Source: JANNSW01 sp031431235
Lineage (GTDB): Bacteria; Pseudomonadota; Alphaproteobacteria; Rhizobiales; Hyphomicrobiaceae
DNA: 5,728 bases
Direction: 5' to 3'
Assembly (NCBI GenBank): GCA_031431235.1
Contig: JANPDA010000346.1
Coordinates: 1-5,728 of the forward strand
The position numbers were made by a program, and so were the translations under genes. Positions 1 to 5,634 of this stretch are shown one piece after another. The notes below the pieces were generated by a model. That model saw only the letters and a list, made by a program, of their open reading frames with translations. It was not told where the DNA came from and ran no database searches. How positions within the stretch are numbered: the stretch's first letter is position 1; the number at the start of each line of letters is the position of its first letter.

Positions 1-757
1 GGGCCTTCAGGAACTCGCGGTCGAGCCGGCCGGCGGCTCGGATCGCATGCAGCAGACCGAAGGCGAGCGCTGCGTCGGTGCCGGGGCGCAATTGCAGGTG
101 GAGGTCGGCGCGCTCGGCCGTGGCGTGGCGGACCGGGTCGACCACGATCGTGCGCAGGTGCGGCAGCCCGAGCCATTGCTTGTCGATATGGGGGGCGGTC
201 GCCGACGGATTGGCACCCCAGACGAGGATGGTCCTGGCGTCGCGCGCGGTGCGCGGGTCGAAGCCGTGCGTCGAGGTGCCGAACATCAGCGAGAGCGCCA
301 CGTGGCCGGCCTTGTTGCAGACCGTGTCGGGATCGATCTCGGTCGCCCCGATCCGGTTGAAGAAACGGCACGGGAAATTGCCCGCGATCAGCGAGCAGGT
401 GCCGGTGTAGTGGGTGTGGACGATCGAGGCGCCGCCATGCTGCTCGATCGTTTCGCCGAGCCGCTGGGCGATCTCGGCCGTAGCCTCCTCCCAGGAAACC
501 GCCTCGAACCGGCCCTCGCCCTTCGACCCGACCCGGCGCAACGGCCGCGTCAGTCGGTGGGCCGGATCGCGCCAGGCGCCATTGTAGGCGAGCGAGCATT
601 TTCCGCACAGCGCGCCCTTGCTGACATGGTGGCTCGGGTCGCCGGTCACGCTCACGCGCCCATCGGCGAACCGGCTCACCAGCATCCCGCACGCATCGTA
701 GCAATCGCGCGGACAAGTGGTTCTGGTCCGGCTCAGCACGCGCTCGTCCTTGGGCAT
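1..757 (-). CDS. Molybdopterin (bis-MGD) oxidoreductase, N-terminal part, truncated by window edge
   Basis: This is the first 252 codons of a large Mo/W-bis-MGD oxidoreductase (DMSO reductase superfamily); the rest lies beyond the left edge. The N-terminus has a 4Fe-4S site, C15-x3-C19-x3-C23-x27-C51 (TCPRDCYDACG, then GALCGKC), with the spacing of DmsA-like enzymes. The molybdopterin domain follows, with SWEEA near 88-92, VWGANPSATAPH at 179-190 and VVDPVRHATAERAD at 205-218, the usual cofactor-binding signatures. C147 in DTVCNKAGH lies roughly where the Mo-ligating Cys/Sec/Ser is found; this assignment is tentative. There is no Tat or Sec signal, so the protein should be cytoplasmic. The ATG start is supported by GGAG 8 nt upstream and an in-frame TGA 13 codons upstream. 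The histidine kinase lies 65 bp upstream on the same strand, so co-transcription is possible. The substrate cannot be told from this fragment; oxidation or reduction of a small molecule is the family role. Confidence 0.93.
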   Translation of the reverse strand, partial: MPKDERVLSRTRTTCPRDCYDACGMLVSRFADGRVSVTGDPSHHVSKGALCGKCSLAYNGAWRDPAHRLTRPLRRVGSKGEGRFEAVSWEEATAEIAQRLGETIEQHGGASIVHTHYTGTCSLIAGNFPCRFFNRIGATEIDPDTVCNKAGHVALSLMFGTSTHGFDPRTARDARTILVWGANPSATAPHIDKQWLGLPHLRTIVVDPVRHATAERADLHLQLRPGTDAALAFGLLHAIRAAGRLDREFLKA

Positions 758-763
758 GGTCTC

Positions 764-791
764 ACTCCGGCCAGAGGTGTCGCGGCGGAGT
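764..791 (-). promoter_or_regulatory. Inverted repeat overlapping the oxidoreductase ribosome binding site
   Basis: Six-base arms ACTCCG (764-769) and CGGAGT (786-791) are perfect inverted repeats with a 16-nt loop. In the minus-strand mRNA the downstream arm contains the GGAG that serves as Shine-Dalgarno sequence for the oxidoreductase ATG at 757. Folding would therefore hide the ribosome site. The arms and the GGAG are seen directly; a regulatory role is inference, and a six-base pair match can arise by chance in GC-rich DNA. No hairpin with a following T-run is present in the 65-bp gap, so nothing here argues for termination between the kinase and the oxidoreductase. Confidence 0.35.
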
Positions 792-822
792 CATAGCGTA
801 CTTCCAGCATTTCGCGCGCGTG

Positions 823-2403
823 TCAGCTTGCCCGGCGCATGCGCCGCGCAAAAGCCTGGCGCACGGCGGAGCCTGGGTTGGTGGCCCTGCCGGGCTCGGC
901 CGAGCGCTGCCGCGCCGGCTCGGTAGCGAGCCGCCCCATCGGCAGCAGCACCCGTTGCTTGGGCAGCGTCACGATCGCCTCGGTGCCTTCCCGGAGCTCG
1001 CTCCTCAATTCGAACGTCCCGCCATGCAGCTCGACCAGGCTCTTGACGATCGGCAGACCGAGGCCGGTGCCGCCCTCGGCGGTATGCTGGGCGAGCGAGC
1101 CCTGGCCGAAGGCCTGCATCACCCGCGGCAGCTCCTCCTTGGGAATGCCGGGTCCGGTGTCCTTGATCGAGAGCACCTCCTCGCCAGCGGCATTCATCGC
1201 GACCTTGATGGTGATGAGGCCGCCCGGAGGCGTGAATTTCAGGGCGTTGCCGACGAGGTTCAAGCAGATCTGCCTGAGCGCGCGCTCGTCTGCCCAGAGC
1301 TGTGGCAGGCCCTCCTCGAACTCCTCGACGATCCTCAGGCTCTTGCCCTCGGCCCTGAGCTTCAACAGCCGGTGGCATTCATCCGCCACGTCGACCAGCG
1401 ACACCGGCTCCTCATAGAGCTCGTGCCGGCCCGCCTCGATGCGCGAGAGATCGAGGATCTCGTTGATGACTTGGAGCAGATGCTTGCCGCTGTCATGCAC
1501 GTTGCCGGCATATTCGAGATAGGTCTTGCTGTGCATCGGCCCCATCAGCTCGGACTTCATCACCTCCGAGAAGCCCAGGATCGCGTTCAAGGGCGTGCGC
1601 AGCTCGTGGCTCATATTGGCGAGGAAGCGGGATTTGGCGAGGTTGGCGGCTTCCGCCCGCCGGCGCGCCTCGTCCGAGATCGCCTTGGCTTCCTCCAGCT
1701 CGGCGATCAGCCCGTCCTTCTCGGCGCGCAACTCCAGCATGGCGACGACCGTCGCGTTGAGGCCCTTGGCCAGGAACACGAAATAGACGTGGATGCCGAC
1801 CGCCATCGAGGCCATCGCCCAGTAGAACGGCTCGTTCAGCGTGGCGAAGCGCAACACCAACGCCAGCATCATCGGCACCGTGCCCGCATAGACGATCGGC
1901 ATCATGGTCGAGGCAAACAGCAGCCGCAGCGTCGAGACGACGATCAGGGAAGCGAACACGAAGATATGCGCGCTGGGCTCGGTCGGATTGAGCCCGACCA
2001 GCACGATGCCGGCCCAGGCGACGCCATAGAGGGCTTCGGCCGCGGTCAGGGTCTGGCGCCACCAGTTCACATCGATCTCGGCCTTGGGGGTATCGGCGAA
2101 CCGCTTGCAGAAGTGCACCAGCACGGCCCGCGCGATCAGCAGCACGCTCAGCCAGACGATCGGCTCGATCGGATCGGCCCAGAACATGGACGCGAGCGCG
2201 ATGATGACGGCGAGCAGGGGAATCGTGAGCATCGCCGCCAGCTCGTTCTTCACGAACATGTGCAGCAGCTCGTACTCGAACTCGGGCTTGCCCTGGCGCC
2301 CGCTCGTCAGCCGCTCCCTGGCCTCGCGCACGCGCGCCGACGCACCGCGCTCCTTGCGAGCGGAGCGGGGTCCGGCATCGGGTATGGGCTTCGCTGCGCT
2401 CAT
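823..2403 (-). CDS. Membrane-bound sensor histidine kinase, DivJ/PleC/PdhS-like core
   Basis: A complete 526-residue sensor kinase that should autophosphorylate on His and pass phosphate to a response regulator not present here. After a charged 45-residue N-terminus, about six hydrophobic segments lie near 57-75, 81-97, 125-139, 146-163, 168-185 and 195-213, with very short loops, so sensing is probably within the membrane. A charged helical linker (222-258) leads to the HisKA domain with phospho-acceptor H266 in NMSHELRTPLNAILGFSE. HDSGKHLLQVINEILDLS (303-320) resembles the DivJ/PleC/PdhS group of alphaproteobacteria. The HATPase domain has the N-box (N382, N386), G1 box DTGPGI (415-420), F432 and G2 box GGTGLGL (444-450), so it looks active. 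A basic, Pro/Arg-rich tail follows from about 483. There is no PAS, HAMP or receiver domain. AGGAG lies 12 nt before the ATG, slightly far. No partner regulator adjoins it, so it may be an orphan or may signal for the downstream oxidoreductase. Confidence 0.95.
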   Translation of the reverse strand: MSAAKPIPDAGPRSARKERGASARVREARERLTSGRQGKPEFEYELLHMFVKNELAAMLTIPLLAVIIALASMFWADPIEPIVWLSVLLIARAVLVHFCKRFADTPKAEIDVNWWRQTLTAAEALYGVAWAGIVLVGLNPTEPSAHIFVFASLIVVSTLRLLFASTMMPIVYAGTVPMMLALVLRFATLNEPFYWAMASMAVGIHVYFVFLAKGLNATVVAMLELRAEKDGLIAELEEAKAISDEARRRAEAANLAKSRFLANMSHELRTPLNAILGFSEVMKSELMGPMHSKTYLEYAGNVHDSGKHLLQVINEILDLSRIEAGRHELYEEPVSLVDVADECHRLLKLRAEGKSLRIVEEFEEGLPQLWADERALRQICLNLVGNALKFTPPGGLITIKVAMNAAGEEVLSIKDTGPGIPKEELPRVMQAFGQGSLAQHTAEGGTGLGLPIVKSLVELHGGTFELRSELREGTEAIVTLPKQRVLLPMGRLATEPARQRSAEPGRATNPGSAVRQAFARRMRRAS

Positions 2404-2679
2404 CGTCCGCGTCGGCTCCTGGGCGGTTCGGCAGCTGGATCACTCGCCTCGTCCCCGAGGAGCGCCCCGGGGCCTCGGCCCAGTCGTCTGCCAGTGTCGG
2501 GCGCAAATCCTAAATTCGCGTTTACTGTGATGGGGTTTTGTCATCTGACTGATATCGGACGTCAGGATTCCATTGTAGGGGCCCGAAAAACCTGGAAGCT
2601 TGGCAGGCGCGTGCGCCAGCGTGATAGTGTCGCGGCCGATACCTTTGCGGCCCTTCCGGAACGGGACCTCGTCCGCCAG
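2404..2679. other. Divergent intergenic region between kinase and thermonuclease-like gene
   Basis: This 276-bp stretch must carry the promoters of both flanking genes. The part next to the kinase is very GC-rich and contains CCGAGG (2455-2460) and CCTCGG (2473-2478) around the 8-bp palindrome CCCCGGGG (2465-2472). The middle (about 2508-2545) is relatively AT-rich and is the likeliest promoter zone; CTGAC (2545-2549) and GTCAG (2561-2565) form a small inverted repeat beside it. I could not place a convincing -35/-10 pair on either strand. A plus-strand frame is open through this region into the downstream gene, with possible starts at 2530 (ATG) and 2611 (GTG), but neither has a good ribosome site. 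Confidence 0.5.
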
Positions 2680-3174
2680 ATGCGCATCGCCAGCCAGATC
2701 GTGATGCTCGTCGTCCTCGGGCTCGTGCTGCTGCTGGCCAGTTGGTACGGCGGGGAAGGTGTGCCCGGCGAAGCTCGTGGCAGGCTGCGCCCCATCGATG
2801 GCGACAGCTTCCGGCTCGGCGGCCACGAGGTGCGGTTGGTGGGGATCGACGCACCCGAGGGACGCCAGGAGTGTGATCGGGCCGGGCGGTCCTGGGCGTG
2901 CGGGCGCGAGGCCGAGGCTGCGCTCAGGCGCCTCGCCGCCGGTCGCGAGGTGATCTGCCGGGTCGAGGAGCGGGACCGCTACGACCGCTTGCTCGCCGTC
3001 TGCGAGGCTGGCGGCGTCGAGCTCAACCGGCGCATGGTCGAGGACGGCTGGGCGGTCGCTCATGGCCGCTACGAGCGCGAGGAGCAGGTTGCCGCTGCCG
3101 CCCGCCGCGGCCTCTGGTCTGGCCGCTTCGAGCGCCCGCGGGCTTGGCGCGATCGCCACGAGGAAAATCGGTGA
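2680..3174 (+). CDS. Thermonuclease-like (SNase/TNase homologue) exported or membrane-anchored protein
   Basis: A 164-residue staphylococcal-nuclease-fold protein, predicted to cut DNA or RNA phosphodiester bonds with Ca2+, probably in the periplasm. The N-terminus is a signal peptide or anchor: MR, then a hydrophobic run at about 7-22 with no clear A-x-A cleavage site and no lipobox Cys. The fold begins with RPIDGDSFRL, then VRLVGIDAPEGRQEC, and later RYDRLLAVC. These supply the expected metal and catalytic residues: D40/D42, R52, D57, E60 and R103, corresponding to D21, R35, D40, E43 and R87 of staphylococcal nuclease. Four Cys (65, 74, 93, 108) could form disulfides, in line with export. 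Length is normal for bacterial members. The ATG at 2680 was chosen because the signal segment starts there; the only ribosome-site candidate, GGGA, is 13 nt away, so the start is less certain than the fold. The gene stands alone, divergent from the kinase and convergent with the VOC gene. Confidence 0.9.
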   Translation: MRIASQIVMLVVLGLVLLLASWYGGEGVPGEARGRLRPIDGDSFRLGGHEVRLVGIDAPEGRQECDRAGRSWACGREAEAALRRLAAGREVICRVEERDRYDRLLAVCEAGGVELNRRMVEDGWAVAHGRYEREEQVAAAARRGLWSGRFERPRAWRDRHEENR

Positions 3175-3267
3175 CCGGCACGAGTTATCAGGAACCGCCT
3201 GCGCTGCCATGGCCGCCGCCTTGCGGGTTTGTGGCTCGCCAGCACCGGCGACGAGGTCCGGAAGCCT
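3175..3267. other. Convergent intergenic gap, no clear terminator
   Basis: The nuclease-like gene and the VOC gene end facing each other across 93 bp. A bidirectional terminator would be expected, but only weak structure is visible: TCGCC and GGCGA (3236-3251, 6-nt loop) and CCGC-CTT-GCGG (3216-3226). Neither is followed by a T-run in either direction. I see no gene here. Confidence 0.4.
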
Positions 3268-3675
3268 CTACGCCTTCGGTGTCAAGGGCTTGGGCTCCCA
3301 CAGCTCGAGCTTGTTGCCGTCGGGATCGAGGATCCAGGCGAAGCGGCCGTTTTCGTGGGATTCCGCTGCCTTCACAATCGTCACGCCGGCCGCATTGACG
3401 CGGGCGAGGATGGCGTCGAGATCGTCGACGCGGTAGTTGATCATGAAGGGCGCCGGGCTCGGCGCGAACCAGGTGCTGTCGGCGTCCACCAGATGCCAGA
3501 CAGTGAGCCCGCCATCGCTACCTGCCCCCGCTGGCCATTTCAGCACCGCGCCACCGAAATCTTCCAGCTCGAGGCCGAGCACGTCGCGGTACCACGCCGC
3601 GAGCACCTTGGCGTCGCCTCTGGTCTTGAAGAACACGCCGCCAATGCCGGTAATGCGGCCTACTGTGTCTGCCAC
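3268..3675 (-). CDS. VOC family protein (glyoxalase/bleomycin resistance/dioxygenase fold)
   Basis: A 135-residue single-chain vicinal-oxygen-chelate protein made of two beta-alpha-beta-beta-beta modules. Module one covers about 8-65 (ITGIGGVFFKTRGD, then AAWYRDVLGLEL); module two covers about 75-127 (PFMINYRVDDLDAIL, then RFAWILDPDGNKLELWEP). The closing DPDGNKLELWEP motif is the family signature, and E124 is the usual last metal ligand. The usual first-strand ligand position in module one (GGVFF) has no His or Glu, so metal binding and glyoxalase I activity are doubtful. At this length it is too small for a class I extradiol ring-cleavage dioxygenase. The GTG start at 3675 has AGGAG five nt upstream; a GTG eight codons further out (3699) has no ribosome site. 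It is divergent from the HpaB-like gene. Function is unknown beyond the fold; small-molecule binding or lyase, epimerase or resistance roles are possible. Confidence 0.88.
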   Translation of the reverse strand: MADTVGRITGIGGVFFKTRGDAKVLAAWYRDVLGLELEDFGGAVLKWPAGAGSDGGLTVWHLVDADSTWFAPSPAPFMINYRVDDLDAILARVNAAGVTIVKAAESHENGRFAWILDPDGNKLELWEPKPLTPKA

Positions 3676-3680
3676 GCTCG

Positions 3681-3685
3681 CTCCT
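3681..3685 (-). promoter_or_regulatory. Shine-Dalgarno site deciding the VOC gene start
   Basis: On the minus strand this reads AGGAG, separated by five nt from GTG at 3675-3673. It lies inside the frame that would begin at the upstream GTG (3699), so it argues for the shorter 135-residue protein. Confidence 0.7.
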
Positions 3686-3708
3686 CGTCGCTTTGTCACT
3701 GTTGAATA

Positions 3709-3742
3709 GGATAAAACTATATCATAGCGAGAAAGTTTGTCC
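3709..3742. promoter_or_regulatory. Imperfect dyad in the VOC/HpaB-like divergent control region
   Basis: The 133 bp between the two divergent starts (3676-3808) has an AT-rich core at about 3700-3748 that stands out from the GC-rich surroundings. Within it GGATAAAACT (3709-3718) and AGTTTGTCC (3734-3742) are inverted repeats apart from one bulged/mismatched position. A smaller palindrome, CTAT-ATC-ATAG (3717-3727), overlaps the left arm. Such a dyad between divergent genes is where a MarR-, TetR- or LysR-type regulator commonly binds, but no regulator gene is in the window. The repeat is seen; the operator role is inferred. No good -35/-10 pair could be fixed. Confidence 0.3.
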
Positions 3743-3808
3743 TTTGGCTATCCTCGCCCGCGTGCCACAAATCCATCCCGAGGCAGCGCCACGACCCAAG
3801 GGGAAGAC

Positions 3809-5260
3809 ATGATCCGCACCGGCAAGCAGTACCGCGACTCGATCCGCGACGATCGCGAGGTCTACATCAACGGCGCGCGCGTGAAGGACGTGACCACCCA
3901 CGAGGCATTCAAGCCGCTGGTCGACATCCGTGCCCGCATCTACGACATGCAGCACGACGAGAAAACACAGGACGTGATGACCTACGCAGAGGGCAAGGAG
4001 CGCTTCGCGATCGGCCTGAAGCTGCCCTACACCCAGGACGACTGGCACGCCAAGCGTAAGTCGATCGACGCACTGATGTGGGACATCGGCGGCGTCGTGA
4101 CGCGTGTGGGCGACGAGACGATCGGCGAGATGTGGTCGCTGTGGGACGGCAAGGACATTCTCGCCGAGATCGACCCGCGCTTTGCCAAGAACATCGAGAC
4201 CCACATCCAGAAGGCGATCAACGCCGACCCGTTCCACGTCTCGGCCAACACCGATCCCAAAGGCGACCGCTCGAAGCGCCCCCAGGAGCAGGACCCTGAT
4301 TTTCTCGTGCATGTGGTCGAGGAGACCGACGCGGGCATCATCATCCGCGGCGCCAAATACGAGACGGCCGCGGCCTATGCCAACCAGGCCTTCCTCAAAC
4401 CAACGATCGCCAACTGGGGCGACGCCAAGCTGTCGGAATATGCGCTCGGCTGCATCGTCCACATGAACGCGCCGGGCGTGAAGCACATCTGCCGCACCGG
4501 CTTTCACGGACGGGCGGATGCGCGCGACTATCCCCTCGCCAACAAGTTCGACGAGATCGACACGCTGATGATCCTCGACAACGTGTTGATCCCCTGGGAG
4601 GACGTGCTGTTCTATCAGCACACCAAGGCCGCCGCCTTCATCCGCCAGACGTTGCACCGCTATTCGGCCTACCCCTTCGTCTACCGGACCATGGTCGCCG
4701 CCGACATGATGATCGGCGCGGCGCTCTGGAACGTGCGCCAGACCGGCCTCGACAAGCAGCAGGCCGTGCAGGAGAAGCTCGCCGAGCTCGCCGTCTGGCG
4801 CGAGGGCATCAACGCGCATCTGACGGCGGCGATCGCGGTCGCCGAGAAGAGCCCGAACGGGCTCGCGATGCCCAACCAGTCGCTGCTCATGACCGGGCGC
4901 GTGCACGCGATCTCGAACCTGCCGCGCATGATGCACCTCGCGCGCGAATTGTGCGGTGGCCAGATCTGCGTGACCCCCGATGTCGCCGCCTTCGAGAGCC
5001 CCGAGACCAAGCCCTGGCTGGAGAAGTACTATACGATCAACGAGGACTGGGTGGCCGACGACCGCCGCAAGCTGCTCGCGTTCGCCCGCGACATGCTGAA
5101 CTCCGATTATGCAGGGCACCGGTTGACCTTCCAGCTGTTCGCCCAGTCGCCCCCGTTCGCCCACCTCGCCGCCGTCTACCGGAACTTCGATTGGAACGGC
5201 CCGTTGAAATTCGCCCACAAGGCGGCGGGATTGAGTGAGCGGGTGTGGGGGAAGAAGTAG
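3809..5260 (+). CDS. HpaB-family flavin-dependent hydroxylase (4-hydroxyphenylacetate 3-monooxygenase-like)
   Basis: A 483-residue member of the 4-hydroxyphenylacetate 3-hydroxylase family, whose large subunits use FADH2 from a separate reductase and O2 to hydroxylate phenols or related rings in the cytoplasm. It shows the N-terminal segment (RTGKQYRDSIRDDREVYING), the DPKGDRSKRPQEQDPD motif (149-164) followed by VVEETDAGIIIRGAKY, and the long helical C-terminal part containing FDEIDTLMILDNVLIPWEDV (247-266). The FDE...D.V..PWE pattern is typical of the family. The four Fe-S/His ligands of the related 4-hydroxybutyryl-CoA dehydratase are not evident, so a monooxygenase is the better call. The segment TRVGDETIGEMWSL (98-111) replaces the more usual GR.PDF stretch, which points to a divergent subfamily. 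The ATG is preceded by GGGG five nt away; a TTG-started extension to 3737 was not used. No HpaC-type reductase is nearby. Substrate unknown. Confidence 0.9.
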   Translation: MIRTGKQYRDSIRDDREVYINGARVKDVTTHEAFKPLVDIRARIYDMQHDEKTQDVMTYAEGKERFAIGLKLPYTQDDWHAKRKSIDALMWDIGGVVTRVGDETIGEMWSLWDGKDILAEIDPRFAKNIETHIQKAINADPFHVSANTDPKGDRSKRPQEQDPDFLVHVVEETDAGIIIRGAKYETAAAYANQAFLKPTIANWGDAKLSEYALGCIVHMNAPGVKHICRTGFHGRADARDYPLANKFDEIDTLMILDNVLIPWEDVLFYQHTKAAAFIRQTLHRYSAYPFVYRTMVAADMMIGAALWNVRQTGLDKQQAVQEKLAELAVWREGINAHLTAAIAVAEKSPNGLAMPNQSLLMTGRVHAISNLPRMMHLARELCGGQICVTPDVAAFESPETKPWLEKYYTINEDWVADDRRKLLAFARDMLNSDYAGHRLTFQLFAQSPPFAHLAAVYRNFDWNGPLKFAHKAAGLSERVWGKK

Positions 5261-5283
5261 ATCGACGTAGGCGTTCAAATTCC

Positions 5284-5323
5284 CGTAATTTGCGTAAATT
5301 ACGATAGTAGTGTAAGTTACGCA
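5284..5323. promoter_or_regulatory. Palindromic operator block upstream of the antitoxin
   Basis: This AT-rich 40-bp block holds several overlapping repeats. CGTAATTT (5284-5291) and AAATTACG (5296-5303) are perfect 8-bp arms with a 4-nt centre. The 13-mers 5291-5303 and 5311-5323 are inverted copies matching at 11 of 13 positions, with perfect outer TGCGTAA/TTACGCA. GTAA-N-TTAC occurs twice (5294-5302, 5312-5320), with centres 18 bp apart. It ends 32 bp before the antitoxin ATG, where the promoter should be. Type II antitoxins of the Phd/YefM family usually repress their own operon by binding such palindromes, so this is the likely autoregulation site. The -35/-10 hexamers are not clear; TTGCGT (5290) with TAAGTT (5313) is a weak candidate. 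Confidence 0.65.
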
Positions 5324-5355
5324 GGTCTCCGTTTTCACTTTCCGAGGTGCCCTAC

Positions 5356-5634
5356 ATGCAGCCAGTCCCCGCCTCCGAGTTCACCCGCAACTTCGGCCAC
5401 TACCGCATGCAAGCCCAACGTGGGGCCGTACCGGTCAGCAGTCACGGCCGGATCACCGGCTATTTCTTGCCGCCCGAGGAGTACGAAGCATATCTCCACT
5501 ACAAGGAGCAGCGCAGTAGCTTTGCAACCGCGGAGCTGACAGAAGAGGAAATCGAAGCGATCGCCCGCACCCGGATGGACCCTCGGCACGACCACCTGAA
5601 CGCGCTGCTCGACAATACACCGCCGACCAAATGA
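5356..5634 (+). CDS. Phd/YefM-type antitoxin of a type II toxin-antitoxin system
   Basis: A 92-residue protein. The first half matches the Phd/YefM DNA-binding fold: PASEFTRNFGHYRMQA (5-20), then a strand and turn VPVSSHGRITGYFLPP (25-40), then EEYEAYL (41-47). The second half is acidic and probably flexible (TAELTEEEIEAIART, 58-72), as expected for the part that neutralises a toxin and is degraded by proteases. ATG 5356 is chosen because GAGG lies 8 nt upstream (5344-5347); the GTG at 5347 overlaps that site. The stop overlaps the next ATG by ATGA, typical of coupled antitoxin-toxin translation, and a palindromic block lies just upstream. Known family role: repress the operon and inhibit the toxin. 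The family call rests on the N-terminal pattern and context. Confidence 0.85.
   Translation: MQPVPASEFTRNFGHYRMQAQRGAVPVSSHGRITGYFLPPEEYEAYLHYKEQRSSFATAELTEEEIEAIARTRMDPRHDHLNALLDNTPPTK

Noticed and set aside
47..796. 249-codon plus-strand open frame at the left end
   Set aside because: It mirrors the molybdopterin oxidoreductase, whose Fe-S cysteines and cofactor motifs are clear on the minus strand.
820..2679. Very long plus-strand open frame continuous with the nuclease-like gene (784 codons in total)
   Set aside because: It is antisense to the clear histidine kinase, has the His/Arg/Gln-rich composition of a shadow frame, and shows no recognisable domain before the signal segment at 2680.
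2440..3210. 256-codon minus-strand open frame over the nuclease-like gene
   Set aside because: The plus strand carries the complete SNase catalytic set; this frame shows no motif and is a shadow.
3216..3251. Small hairpins as a bidirectional terminator between the convergent genes
   Set aside because: Stems are only 4-5 bp and no T-run follows in either direction.
3737..3808. TTG-started N-terminal extension of the HpaB-like protein
   Set aside because: It would run through the probable promoter/operator island, lacks a ribosome site, and the family-like sequence starts at the ATG with GGGG upstream.
5284..5303. The perfect inverted repeat as a transcription terminator of the HpaB-like gene
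   Set aside because: The stem is AT-rich and not followed by a T-run; its relation to neighbouring palindromes and the antitoxin start fits an operator better.
3722..5338. 538-codon minus-strand open frame across the HpaB-like gene
   Set aside because: It is antisense to a well-supported family protein, with the Val/Asp/His-rich shadow composition of GC-rich coding DNA and no ribosome site or family motif.
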